Positions 52,248 through 64,000 of a DNA stretch of 64,000 nucleotides are shown in pieces; position 1 is the stretch's first letter, and every line of letters starts with the position of its first letter. Made by a program: the position numbers and the translations under genes. The stretch spans positions 11,284,001 to 11,348,000 of the forward strand of contig CM082594.2 in NCBI GenBank assembly GCA_040954595.2, read 5' to 3'. This stretch comes from Balanoglossus misakiensis (Eukaryota; Hemichordata). The notes beneath the pieces are model-generated. The model was given only the letters and a program-made list of their open reading frames with translations, was not told where the DNA came from and did not search any database.

Positions 52248-52402
52248 TTAAAAGAGGAAATGCGCACTGGTCTTAGCAGCAAATAAATGTCCGCGAGATC
52301 TTCAGCTACGAACTGATACGTACACCTTTCGCCAGCCTTTTTATGTTTGTGCGTGTGGATAAAGCCAAGGAAATCAGTAATTTGTTGCCATGGAAATGGC
52401 AT
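52248..52402 (-). CDS. Candidate first coding exon MPFPWQQITDF, minus strand
   Basis: An ATG at 52400-52402 opens 51 codons ending at a perfect donor AA|GTAAGT (52247) in phase 2. Text pieces: MPFPWQQITDFLGFIHTHKH, then GERCTYQFVAEDLADIYLLL and RPVRISSF. Without splicing it stops at once (TTTTAA). A second open stretch on the same strand, about 52120-51776, with two GTAGG donors, is not phase-compatible with it through any acceptor I could find. No homologue known. Confidence 0.25.
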
Positions 52403-55400
52403 AATTTGATCACGAGAAAACAATGAAGGTGGGTGGATCCCTGAATAGATATGAGGTAGTAAGGGGACTAGAATGTCGAGACGTCATTCATTTATTGCAT
52501 TAGTAAAAATCATGTCTTTTAAAAACATTTTTGTAGCTCTTCTTGAAGACGACGCGAGTCTTTTTACTTGTGCATTATGTGTATTTTAAGTATATTCATA
52601 TTGTAAACAGCCCTTATGAAACTTTATATCGCACTATATAGTATGACGGTGGTGTTTTTTTTAAAAGACTGTACATCGGTGTACTTATCTGATCAGATTT
52701 GTTACAAAAATTCCATGTATGAAACTATGAATGTTTTAGTACTGAGGGCTTTACATGAATCCAGCACAACGTCATTTTTTATGTCGTCCGGATCATTCTT
52801 GACGTCAGCGATGTCTAAACGTGTGTTCCATCTAACTTGACTGCGCAAGCACAGTTGTAACGGTCATGCGCACTCATATCGGCCTGGCATCGCACATGTT
52901 TGGCAATTTCAGCGAAAAAACCTACAAAAAATCCATGCTCTGAAAAAGAACTCACTCCAAACTTAATGAAACCGCTCTGGCATAGGTGTAATGCTTACAT
53001 GGATTGAAGTTGAAAATCTGATTGTGAAGAAGTATCTACTAATCGTGTTAGGTAATGAGTATCGTGTTGACAGACTGACGGAAAGTTATGTTAATTGGAA
53101 TGACTATTAGAACGAGTACGTCATCAATGGTGTCATTTCATACAGCAGTTACCGGTTATCGATCACCGGAAGTGAAACCTGCTCTAAAATTGCATTTACA
53201 CCCATGTCTCCGAATCTCCACCACGTAAATTATTTGTGAAATTCGTGGGATGTGACGTATGCCGCTGAGGTTATTTGAAGAATACCTGTTTTATGTATGA
53301 GTTGTCCTTTAGATAGTGGAAGTTAATGATGGCGACAGAACGTGGTCAACAGTTATCATAAACCGGTTGATGAAACCATAATTGCTCTATGGAGCTCCTG
53401 GAGTCTAGTTGATGATGTCAATTTAAAAACCGGTATAGTTTACCTCTGAGCAAATTCGATAAATTACAATAGTAATTCAACCACTAGTTTTTCTTACTTA
53501 AGTCCAAAATTTGAACTACCTGTTTGAGACACAATTTCGATATTGCGATATTGACATTTCAAATCTTCAGATTAGTGCTTTTAAACATAAAATTTATGAA
53601 CTATTTGTGATATTTGTTATACTGTTTATGTTAAAAAAAGCGATGAATGCACGATAAAATTGGCCAATGTTGAATATCCTATCCTGTGCCCCCTCAATCT
53701 TTCCAATCACCTCCGACTTAAAACAACTTAATTCAGCTTAGTAAAGCACCAGATAGTTTGTACCAATTATAATGTAATGATTTGAAATGCATTGGTTGGT
53801 GAAATGGTTGTCATGGTTTCATCGTACGTAATACTTTGAAAAGCTTTGGACAAAACTTGGCAACGACACAATTAGTGCAACATTGCCCAACAACTTTGCC
53901 CCACAACTTTGCCCAACAACCAATCACAGCGCAGACAGACGAGGTTGGCGACCGTATGGAATAACCCCGTGATGACTTTGGCGTCATACATGTGTTGGAT
54001 GGCGCAACATTTGCATATGTTTCATCATGTGAATGTTTGAAGCGTACGTTCTTTCTGCCCCCCCCCCTCCCAAGACGTGCAATAATTAAGCAGCCAATCG
54101 TATACAACCAGCCTTTCTTTCAAGACAGTGCCAATCGATACCATTGCCATCTGAAACTGCGATTGGACTTTGTTGCAGGCTAAAGATGAACGTGTTCATC
54201 GAATGCCACGATAACCTGTTCTGCCATTTCTGGACTCTGCATAAGACGGGTGTCTTTGTGGGTGCAAGGCTAGATGTCAAATTGCTTCATTATCTCTTTG
54301 CATATTGTGCCCTTAATGGCCTTGTTGAACCAAAGATTTGTAGAGTTCAGGAAATTTGAAGAGTCGACATCCTTTGACTTGCAAATTCAATCCCACTTAT
54401 AGCCTGTCAACTCCCCGGTCTAACCTTCATGCAGTGGTAATATGTAGTGGTAATCAGATCAGGACCCACGTGAAGTTTTCAAACTGACGCATTCGTGGTG
54501 GCATGGCTGCAGTCAATTACAATAGAAGAACATCTGGCTTTGACGACAGTCAAATGTGCCTCATCAAATGTCTTCAGAAGTAGGCCTTAATTCTCCCAAG
54601 TATTATGTGGGATCCCGAACTGTGTATTTATCACTCCCTGGCACTTCCAATGTTAAACTATTTATTTCTTGCAAGTTCACAGAAGTCCAGACTATGGCCT
54701 TTCAAGTCTGCAGAAGCTCTGATAGTTAAGTGAAACCATGGGGTATCAACGAGGTAATCATAAACTAAATCAACTCTGCTTCGGATCAACACATAGCCAA
54801 TTCCACTTTGATATGACAGGTCTAGGTCAGAATTGGATTTGAACTTATGAATATTCTGCTTGGGCACACTTTATACTTGGAAATGATAAAATAAATGGAA
54901 ATTATCAGTGCTAACATTTGTAACGAAAAACCAAAATTTACAAATGATTAAAATTCATAAGACAAATTATTATCTCGTTAAACGGCATTTAACTTTTTTG
55001 AGAATCTGTTCTACCTTAGTTTACAAGTCACGTTTCTTGTTTGGATTTGTATAATTTTTGAAAAGCCGTGTGAACATCAGTTTGACTGGGAATTTACACG
55101 GGGGATTTGGACGGATGTGTTGCCCAGTTGCTCAAATGAATATGACCCAATAATCGCGCATTCAATATTTAAAGATTGTTATGGTTAGCGTGACAAGATT
55201 GTATTGGCTGGATGCATGTATGTATGGGAGGGGGCAAGACATGTCATAAATACATGAAGAATGGTAAATTATTTATTTTTCCAATCTTACACAAACAATA
55301 TGATATCAAAACAAGTCCGATTAAATCGTTGTCAATCGAGGTAAGCGGGTTATGGTGTCAGAGAAAAAGATAGAAAAATGACAATTACAACAACTACATC

Positions 55401-55906
55401 TTTTACAAAATCCAGGCAATGGCAAAGGGTGTCTGGGAATTGGCAATCATGCAGTTTAGTGTAACTCGGCTAAGCCATCAAATACCTGGCTTGTGTCAAA
55501 GCCTGTTACTCATCATTTAAGTAACAGAATTGTTGAATGCAAGATGTATGTATCTTTCATGGAAATTTTACCAACAACTGTGAGTGCGTTTTTTTGCTAT
55601 ATGCATATATTGTCCACAACCCTGTACATGCCGCTTCGTCTTTGCGCAATCTCGCAGCTTGATACCGATTAGCGATACACTAAAAGAATAAGATGTTAAG
55701 CCGCCGTGACATTTGTATATTGTAAGACCTCCAAGGACTGTTCTCATTACGAATGTCGCTTTAATGCTGACTTTATTGAATAACTCAGCATCACACACTG
55801 TTATGCAATGATTCATGTATGCAGAAATACTTCCAGTGTCAAATGTCAACCAGCTGAGATCTGACGTGAAATTATTAGACTGAGAAGGCGTAACACTTCA
55901 CTCAAA
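52403..55906. other. Intergenic, no gene recognised
   Basis: A short tandem word, AACAACTTTGCCC with variants, occurs three times at about 53888-53925, next to a C-rich run (54058-54068). Otherwise only overlapping short frames. Confidence 0.4.
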
Positions 55907-56428
55907 ATGCACAGTGTACACGTAATTGTTCAGAGGTGCATTGGACGTCAAGTCTTGCCGCCCACAGCTATGGAGGCTTTCGATCACAGGTCAACATCTG
56001 CCTCTGTCATGTTTGCAGTCATCGACACATCCACCGCCTCCAAACTTCTCAAAGCACTTTGCCTATTCGTGCACTTGACGTCTGAATTCATTTCCATCAG
56101 GGATATCTTCGGAATGAAAAGAAGTATATTGAGATCCACAAAGTCATACTTTCCATGCTCTGCTGTTGGAAACATATATACGAGTATAACTTCTTCTGAT
56201 AACACAGCACACTTAACAATCGTCAAAGTTCAAACATTGATATACAGCTGTATCGTCTACAGAGAACACTTAAAATCTTTCAATGTTATCTCAGTTAGGA
56301 ATCATTATTTGCATGCAGGGACCAAACCTTTCCTCATCTGTGTTTCGAACTGGTTCCTTTTTGATATCATGTCTAAGATGATACTACTAACACCCATGCA
56401 AGAAGCAATGTTAATGTACCATGTATAG
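55907..56428 (+). CDS. Longest open frame in the window, doubtful
   Basis: 173 codons from a true ATG. The product has no signal peptide, domain or repeat that I recognise, and several cysteine- and hydrophobic-rich stretches typical of chance translation. The minus strand also has successive open stretches from about 56910 to 55568 in different frames, which could instead mark an old decayed coding sequence in that direction. I cannot decide between chance and relic. Confidence 0.15.
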   Translation: MHSVHVIVQRCIGRQVLPPTAMEAFDHRSTSASVMFAVIDTSTASKLLKALCLFVHLTSEFISIRDIFGMKRSILRSTKSYFPCSAVGNIYTSITSSDNTAHLTIVKVQTLIYSCIVYREHLKSFNVISVRNHYLHAGTKPFLICVSNWFLFDIMSKMILLTPMQEAMLMYHV

Positions 56429-56910
56429 AGACACCGAGACAGTATAATGTCCACAGCCAGATGGTTCATTGTTACACCTAATATATTGCCCAATGTAGTG
56501 TATTTCGTAATAGATGTTTCTTGTCAGTGGTTGAAAACTTGATGTAGACTCGCCTGTTGCCCTAGCAACCATGCTGGAGGTTTTTAGAACAGCCCAGTGC
56601 CTTTTCACCAAGGTTACGCGGAATCGCGACGTTGCGCTGGTAACAGTATTCTCTGTGTCTTTTATTGATAACAAAATTTAAAAGAGACAAAAGGGGTTAC
56701 TGTTTAAAACACTTTAACGTAGTTCCAGTTAAATAAGCACCATCTGATGTACTTTTTTGGCATTGACGGCACAAGAGGGTATGACTTCTCGTCTCCTAAA
56801 GTGTAGAATGGAAACATCAGTAAAAAGTGTGTAATACAACTGAGACTGCTCCATATTAAACATTCGAGTCTGTTGAAGAAAACTACGAAAAGACTTTCTA
56901 TGAAATACAA

Positions 56911-57750
56911 CGTCTCATTTGCAATCTACACTATAAAATTCTACATGATATATATCATTTTAATCAAATGTCAGCAGTTTTGTTTCCTTATATTCTATTC
57001 AGCTTGATAGATATTCGATAAGGTTATGGCTATACCCTTAGGAATATTCGGAATTCGCGAAGATCTCTTGGGTACAGAGGCAGCGGGCCAGATTTATTAA
57101 GTCTAGGGCAATCGCAGACATTTATTGTAGCCGAGTATAATACTCGTTATTATCATGGACGATGGCGTGTTAATACTTGTTCTTTGATGTTTCTGATCGA
57201 TCGACTACTAATGCGACTATTTGTTTAGGAGTCAGCACGCAGCCTTAGCGGAAGCGGGCCGTTAATGGTACCGTTTCCCCATTTGTTCCATCATGGGGTC
57301 GTTGTAACTGGGTGGGATTACGTGAAGGGAATGATTCGTGAGAGTTTGAAAGGTCTGTACCGCTACGTATATACCAACTCGCTGAGACAAAATTGAACAC
57401 GAAATAGCGACGTTATAGTGAATGAATGGGGGGGGGGAATACGTGGGTGGGTGGTTTTAGTTTCTTGGTGAGTGTGATGGTTGGCGGTTGGAGTAAGCGA
57501 AGATCATGGGTTGTTTTTGCATGAATTGATTCGCGAAGACGGATGATAGAGTGGATGATAATAAAAATATGATGTATGAATGGACGATCGGGTAAACACT
57601 TGCACAATTGTACCACATTGTAAAGCTAATGCATGGCTATCTTGAATGGACTGATATAGTGCCACGTGACTTTAGTACATGTACCATAGTCGTGCTATAA
57701 TATTTTACTGTGCGCCTTTTAACTGATAGAAAGTTTCCAGTTTGACTCAC
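56911..57750. other. Nothing recognised
   Basis: A G run (57429-57438) and short frames only. Confidence 0.4.
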
Positions 57751-57834
57751 TTCGGAACCTTTTAGAATTACAACGTCATAACCGTTCGCCATTAAAACAG
57801 TTAGGTCACGAAATGGTTTGTTCAATGGACACAT
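57751..57834 (-). CDS. Candidate first coding exon MCPLNKPFRD, minus strand
   Basis: An ATG at 57832-57834 opens 28 codons, MCPLNKPFRDLTVLMANGYD and then VVILKGSE, ending in phase 0 at the donor GAA|GTGAGT (57750). The core LTVLMANGYDVVILKGSE looks like a beta-alpha-beta fragment. There is no partner exon and no homologue known to me; short enough to arise by chance. Confidence 0.22.
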
Positions 57835-58482
57835 TGCAAGGTTCGAAGGCGTATGAATATTGTAGTTCCGTCATTAACATGAAATCAGGAATACCATAGT
57901 ATTAAACGTGCGTACGTGAATTTCAACTAGCGAACTAAACTTGCTATGCTACAATGGAGTTGTGTACGTTAATAATTAATAAATAAGTGCTCGAAAGTTA
58001 CTTTATGAATGGGTACATCATAATATCGATCGGCGAAATCAAATTTTCATAATGGAGACATGGCCACTATTGCGAATGAGATGTCTACTGAATTTTTTAT
58101 CACGCGAACATTGATTTATATCGATACTTTAAGAAACACATGAAATACAGAGGTAACGGTTTCTTCTCTGTAGTTTCTCGCGGATTTGTTTACCGCAAAT
58201 AAACTTTTAATGCAAAGCAGTAAATAACCCAGTGATTAATACACTTTTTACATTCTTTCTTGAAAAATAAATGTCACTAATATCTTTACACTGATTCATT
58301 AAGAGAAGACACAAGCAGCAGTAGCCTCTAATAAAATAGTGCATATCAGGGCTTCAATGTGATAACCAGAGGTGCTAACTTCGTCTCATTTCAGGGGTGA
58401 ACTTAACAATTAATCAGCACAAGCCCATTCTCTGTCAATTTGTCTGTGCTTTATCGTGACAATTGGAGAATTGTATGCCCTT

Positions 58483-58540
58483 TAGGGCCTGGACAGAATT
58501 AACGGGGGGGGGGGGTGCTGGTATGGTTTAGGAGAGGGTG
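58483..58540. mobile_element. Truncated relative of the 13.87-kb MITE
   Basis: TAGGGCCTGGACAGAATTAAC followed by a 12-G run and GTGCTGG parallels the left terminus at 13.87 kb (AGGGTCTGGACAGAATCAAC, AGGGG, GGTGTTG). No matching right terminus was found nearby, so this is a fragment. Confidence 0.5.
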
Positions 58541-59596
58541 CTATTTTTCAGACACGTGTCACTAAATTAGACAGACAGACAGCGGTCTCAAAGAACTGAA
58601 CATCTGTGTTTTGTCACAGTATGCTGACAAAATACTTTCCTTTCATAATCTTTAGGGTAGCTTGTTGACGATCGCTGATGAGATGGGAAGGGCGTTCAAA
58701 CTGGCATATATCACGGACAAAATCGTGGTCCGTGTGTGGTGACTAGTGCAATGTGTAATTAATACCTGACAACGTACATACTGTTGCTAAGGAAGAGAGA
58801 TTAACAAAGCTCGGTAGTCATATATGTACAAGCATCGGTGCTTACCTGTGAAAATAGAAACCTGGTTACTCCAGTATGCTCACAAAGCGAGTCAAACGTC
58901 CAACTAATTATAGGGCGTAATTTGAGAGATTTTCAGAGGCAAACAGAACGAAACGACAGGTGTGTAATATGATAAGGAGGTAGAATTTGAAACACGACCG
59001 CTCTTACGTGTATTCGACATTATCAATTCGATTTTCAGTTTTAATTTCGTAGTGACTGGGAAATGCGGCCGTGCTTGATTGATGATATTGTTCATCACCA
59101 CCCTTTGCAAAGCGTGTCTTTAGAAAAGAAGTTGCCTTAATTTACCTGGTTCATGTTACCAGCATTTTCAATTAACATTCAATATTTCGATTTTCCCCGC
59201 TGGACATGTCTCGGTTAAATGCAGTCAAATAGACACATTACAGAAAGTGAGAATTCCGATGAAAATGACAACTTAAGATAAAGCGTCTTTAAAGACAATT
59301 TCTTGTTCCCTTCCCGATTGCGATTGTCTGAACAATCAAAATGGAGAATACAAGTCGAGTGTGGACACTAACTCTTAATGTAACGCAAAAGTTTCATTAA
59401 ATATAAACATCTAGCCGTGACGCTTCTGGTGGTTTATGTTACACCTGATTGATCTAAATTTATTGACAATCGACCATAACTTTTATTCAATACATGACAA
59501 CATGTCTATAACGAATCGTACGTACAACTTACTTCCTACATACTGATTTACTGTTTTGTCTGAGTCTCATTCATTCTAATGGTAACTACCTCTGCC

Positions 59597-59660
59597 TGCC
59601 TGTGTCTGTCTGTCTGTATGTTTGTCTCTCTCCCTCTCCCCCCTCCCCCCTCTCTCTCAA
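59597..59660. repeat. TGTC and CTCTCC simple repeats
   Basis: Degenerate (TGTC)n grading into a pure pyrimidine CTCTCC/CCCTCC tract. Confidence 0.8.
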
Positions 59661-60326
59661 TGTTTCAATCTCAAGCGCCTGGAAGGTGAATGTTTGTCTT
59701 GCCATGCAGGGGCACACTCAAACAAATGGTCGAAATGGCGTTCTGCAAATACCTTGCGCGAAAGCCAAGGATAACCCTCTGGCGCATTTCAATTTTGCGG
59801 CATATTACCGTCGTTTTTGACTTTCTAGAAAGCATGAAGTCACCGGAAGAGAAATCATATTGTACTTTTGGCGTAGAAACCCTTCAAAATGAGACGCGAA
59901 CGATCCGCCTTCTCAGGCCAGTATGACGAAATTCAAAAGTCACTGATTGGCTCATATTTCAGATCCAATCAACTCCTCTGGGGAAACAGTCACCTCTTTG
60001 AGTCAGCGAAAATGTCAGACGTCACATTCATTTATCTCCATCGAATTTCGTTATGTAAATACCCGATCTCTTGTGCCGCATGCGATGACTAACGTTGTGC
60101 GGTCCGTATATCCAATGTGATGTTTCTCAAAATGAACACTGCACTGCGCAGACGTAGTGGCTGCTACAACGCTTGAATAGTGAAAGACAGTGACGGAGTT
60201 GACGTGTGGTGCTTAAAAGTATAAGTAATATTTCCTTTATTTAGGTGCCTGTAGAATTCTTAAAATCATTACGTTTTAGCAAATGTATTTGCTGAAATGT
60301 GGTAGTGTATTTAGCAGAGTACGCAC

Positions 60327-60371
60327 GCATGTACATGTACATGTACGTACGTATATGTGTGTATGTATGCA
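60327..60371. repeat. GTAC/GTAT alternating purine-pyrimidine repeat
   Basis: Runs of GTACAT, GTAC and GTAT units, a potentially self-pairing or Z-DNA-prone alternating tract. Confidence 0.8.
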
Positions 60372-61730
60372 AACTATGTAAATTCCTTTTAAAGTTAAAG
60401 GTATATTTCTGTCATCGGTAGTCGCCAGGATACGACACGTATTATTTATTCATGACTTCTCCTCTTCGTCCAATAATCTACAAGAAAACTGTCGTGTTTA
60501 TTTTTTAAACATGAGCAAAATCGTCTGTTTAAATTGAGTGAACTTGAGTACCTGCCGCTGTGGGCGTTTTCTGAACTATACGAAATGCGAAAGAGTGGTT
60601 TGAAGTTCCCATCTGACATGAATAAAACAATTCACTAAAAAGCCATCCCACGTACCGATTCACCCGAATTCATATTCATTCGGTGAGCAATATCGGCGAT
60701 ACACTAAAGTAATTATATTTCCTCTCATTTTTCGAAGACATTTCCGTCGTCGTTTGACCAATTTCCCTTCGGAGGAAAACGTCCATGATGGACTATTTTG
60801 GTACCCAGGTCACGTAGGCTTTTCTCTCTTAAGTACTGCCTTGTGATACCGATAGGTGGGGGTGTCTATTTTCCAGTATTTCTGATGGTACGCCGTTGTT
60901 TACTTTGTGTCAATACACTAGATTTCTATTTGTACGGGAATTCAGAGTATTTACGATGTCTATGGTGTGCGACGGTGAGAGAGAATGCGATACTCACCAA
61001 ACGTCTTTCTCCGGTGCAAATGTATGAACGTTACGCTAGAGAAAATGACGCCTGTAGTCGCGACTGACCTGCTTTCACTTGAAAAGGTATCTGTTCGATT
61101 TGGCAGAAACATAATATTCTATACGTAAGACAAGATGGCGAGTGTATGTTTGTGCCGGACAAATAATTGGAGATAGAAACAAGCAGATCATTTTTCCATG
61201 ACATCTAGTTTTAATTTTTAAAAGGGTCCCCGTCACGATTGCATAGCAACGACAAGAAAGCATGTAAGACAACGCAGGGCAGACGACAGGAATTTACGTA
61301 CACACATCGAGAAGATGCATTGGTGAAGGAGACTTGAGAGAGTTTCCACCACGACTCACGCAAAATATATAATTCGCATGGATGCTTTTCCATAGGCTCG
61401 TTATAAAGTACATATTTTAGATTATCTATTACCTGGCGGGCAATAAAATTGATGACGATCGCGTTATCTTGTCGGAGATATAGACCCTTAGAATTAGCCG
61501 AAAATACAATGATTGTGCACTTAGGCGTAATGCAATGAACTCTATGAAGCAGTCAGTCGATTCACTTTTATCTTTAACGGAATAAGTTCCACTTTGTACC
61601 ATCAGCAGACGTCACGACATTCGTGGTAGTCAGCTTTAAGTTTATTTACTTGTTTCGTTTTGATTTTCAGCTGGTTATTACACATCTCAATGTACCCAAG
61701 GCAACTCAGTATTACCATGGCAATACGTAC

Positions 61731-61842
61731 CGGGAGATTGATGAAGTCGTCGCGTGAGGGCGAATGAAATGCAGTGTCGGCCACAAATCCAAGCTCTAGT
61801 ATGTTAAATTGTCTGGATAATTTTGGTGTAACATTTTTTATA
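61731..61842 (-). promoter_or_regulatory. Candidate minus-strand promoter and first exon
   Basis: TATAAAA on the minus strand (61836-61842) lies about 110 bases before a donor CCG|GTACGT (61730). A 5' UTR exon from about 61805 to 61731 would fit. There is no ATG in the exon, so coding would begin further left, outside anything I could recognise. Confidence 0.25.
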
Positions 61843-61899
61843 GGTTCATATTTAGCGTGTCTCGCCTAACCGAGACTATCTCGCAATACACATCACATC

Positions 61900-62106
61900 A
61901 GGCGTTGGTGGCGCAAAATGCGAATGTCACGAAGGCGCAAGGTTTCATGGGAAATCATGGAGCGGAAGTGCAGAAATTGACCAGACGACGCCAGGCGCCA
62001 TGCTTTAACACGGAAGAGGCCGATTTTTGCGTGCAAATCGTCAAGATACGAAGGGGCATATGGTTTATAAATATCACGACACCAAGTACTCGTTGATACT
62101 CTAACT
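61900..62106 (+). other. Candidate first exon of a plus-strand gene leaving the window
   Basis: A GC-richer block with an ETS-like GCGGAAGTG (about 61963) ends at a strong donor CTG|GTGAGT (62107). Downstream acceptors include TTTCATTGCAG (63016), followed at once by GGACGAAATGCCGCCC with a well-placed ATG, and TTCCTTTTGCAG at 63981-63992. The block may therefore be a 5' UTR exon. No product can be named. Confidence 0.3.
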
Positions 62107-62107
62107 G

Positions 62108-63992
62108 GTGAGTACCCCCATCTTTGTTTTTAGACTGAAATATTGTATATCGAGCGATCGGGCCCGCAATGTTTACACTGGCCCGATCCCCTTGCGGGAA
62201 GGCTGAAAATCCGTTTGTTTCGTGTTTACGGAAATATTTCGGTGAAATATACTTTAAGACATCTTTTCTGAAGTGTCTTTGTTCCTCTGGTACAGATAGA
62301 TTTACATATAATCAGAAAATAGTACGACGTCGGTCCACGTACTACGGTTGCTAAGAACATGACCTGTGCTGGGTAGAGAGCGCCAGCATGTGACAGTTTC
62401 TGAAAAACGCTTGTTTTACCCGTCACACTTGTCTGGTTCCCTGCGCCACTCAACATTTTGTAAAACATTTAGCATATTAAATGTCTCCCGAGGTGCAACT
62501 CTCAAGAGATATACCCAGTGTTCAACTCGGTTAAATCGTAAACATTACTCATTCTACCAACAAAGATCATATCTATGTATATATCTAAAATCTGTGTATC
62601 TAAATGCTGATCAAAACTGCCAACTGATCATGATGACCAGGCAGCTTTTGCAAGAATTGTACTTTAGTAATGTCTACACGTGCTAGAATAAGGTCTACTA
62701 TTTTATTCAACCATTCTTTGATAGCTAAATGACATTATAAGAGAGACATCAAAGAAACTAATTTTAAAGAAAATTGTTAACACACAGGCTTTTCATCCGT
62801 CACACGCCCTTTAATACTCATCCCTTGTCCAAATTTACGCTGTACACATGATTTTTCTGTACAAAAAACTTGTAAAAATTATTCAAAAAACCTGCACGAC
62901 ATGGCAGACTTTCTAGCTAGCCTACTGTGTTCTCTATGCGCCACTTAAATGTCAACTTTATTTAAGTGATTATATGTTCAGAATGTCGACACTTTGGTAT
63001 ATACCTTTCATTGCAGGGACGAAATGCCGCCCGTTAAAAAGACATTGACATTTGTGATCAAAAGGACCACGTGGTTCACGATTCAAAAATCTTAGCATGT
63101 CGCAGCGAAATATCGTAGCTGGATTTCAGCGGTGTGACGAGCAAATGGTATACCGCGAATCTTTTATGTCTGGCTGGAAACACGTTGATATTACCCAAAT
63201 TGTAATCGCGTAGCTTTGTTTAGGTAATCGTCGACCGAATTTGTGAGCATGTGGCGAAAATTACATGCGCGCACGTCCGTTCAACATAAACGACCACTTT
63301 AAATTTGAAGACTTACTTCCAACACCGTCGCGTCGTGGGCAGAGGAAAATTGTGACCTGCAATGTAAAATGACTTGACTAAAGCTGAATGTGTGAAATCA
63401 AAGATGCATAAATGCAAAGCCACGTCATGACTATTTTGATTGGGTCCAGCAGGCTGTCTGTCTGTCTGTTTATATGTTAGCATGTCGTACGTACGTATCT
63501 ATTACGGGTTTCCAACTTTTATGGCATGGGTGGGCTGGGGGAATTGTGGGTAGGAGGCGCACGTAGAAGGTGGCCTTCCCCAAAGCATGTTGCTGAAATG
63601 CGACCCATCATAGTCAATGATTATATGTGACCTCTCCCCCAAGAGTCTGTGTTATTCTGTTAGAGATACTCCACCTGGTCATAACATGGAAGATATACCC
63701 TAATCTGCAAAATTGTAGAAGAAAATCTTTTAATAAGCTCGGGATGGATTATATTGTTTCATTATCAGGTCATTTTCGGAGAACACAAAACCATCACGGC
63801 CACACATCTGTGTGACTGAGGCTATACAACAAACCTTGTTTGATCGCCACATAGTTTGAATAAGTTTGAACGCTTTTTTAAAACCCCAGCACCAAACTTT
63901 TTTCTTCACACTACAAAATCGACCCAGTTGCACAGCCTTGTATTTTTGAATAGCACATGATACAGCGTGGTTGTAAACGTTTCCTTTTGCAG
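62108..63992 (+). other. Presumed intron or untranscribed DNA
   Basis: The acceptor at 63016 leads into a 23-codon frame MPPVKKTLTFVIKRTTWFTI that stops quickly and has no good donor, so it could be a UTR exon with a short upstream frame or chance. Otherwise there are no features beyond CTGT simple repeats near 63455. Confidence 0.3.
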
Positions 63993-64000
63993 GTTCAAAG
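63993..64000 (+). other. Possible exon start cut by the window edge
   Basis: A pyrimidine-rich acceptor, TTCCTTTTGCAG, ends at 63992. Only eight exon bases are visible. Confidence 0.3.

Larger units (their letters stand above)
57835..61730. other. Intergenic with simple repeats
   Basis: Contains a truncated repeat at 58.48 kb, pyrimidine and GT/AC simple repeats, and an NRF1-like CACTGCGCAGACG near 60140 that may mark a promoter. No gene can be supported on either strand. Confidence 0.35.

Noticed and set aside
52449-52472. TGAGGTAGTA resembling the 5' end of let-7 microRNA (around 52450)
   Set aside because: The match ends after TGAGGTAGTA; the mature let-7 continues GGTTGTATAGTT, which is absent, and no complementary hairpin arm follows.
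53811-54107. 98-codon minus-strand frame
   Set aside because: Contains a short tandem word and a homopolymer-C region; no domain, likely composition-driven.

Overview
The window is animal nuclear DNA. It is AT-rich and gene-poor, its genes are split by GT-AG introns, and it carries TATA promoters, AATAAA signals and miniature inverted-repeat elements. There are no operons and no bacterial-style long reading frames. A marine invertebrate is likely. A deuterostome (hemichordate or echinoderm) is my weak preference, from the general look of the repeats and of a neuropeptide-like gene, but nothing here proves the phylum.

The left half (5.7-30.5 kb) holds a same-strand tandem array of three small genes. 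Each encodes a secreted protein of 94-115 residues with a signal peptide and a C-terminal pair of canonical EF-hand calcium loops. The reconstructed gene structure is the same in all three. Intron 1 is phase 1 inside the signal peptide, and intron 2 is phase 1 exactly at position 4 of the second EF loop. Two of the three appear to have a separate 5' UTR exon behind a TATA box. A degenerate EF-like exon (18.6 kb) and an orphan TATA box (17.55 kb) between genes 2 and 3 may be remains of a fourth unit.

On the minus strand at 38.9-41.9 kb is the most interesting single gene. It encodes an 81-residue preprohormone-like protein with a signal peptide followed at once by a 16-residue peptide, GCPKAGCMPELYGSRW, and then Gly-Lys-Arg. 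It therefore predicts a disulfide-ringed, C-terminally amidated neuropeptide that I cannot assign to a known family. Its GSRW-amide end recalls RYamide/luqin peptides.

The rest is mostly intron and intergenic DNA. Recognisable repeats are a 1.3-kb element with nuclear-receptor-like half-sites (2.25-3.5 kb), MITE-like elements at 13.9 and 24.6 kb, a truncated relative of the first at 58.5 kb, a hairpin repeat at 24.96 kb and a 31-bp YY1-like tandem repeat at 20.04 kb. Several short exon candidates, mostly on the minus strand (33-35.7, 47.1, 52.3, 57.8 and 61.7 kb), have clean splice sites but no recognised homology and are marked low confidence. A plus-strand gene may start near 61.9-62.1 kb and continue past the window, because a splice acceptor lies at its very end.
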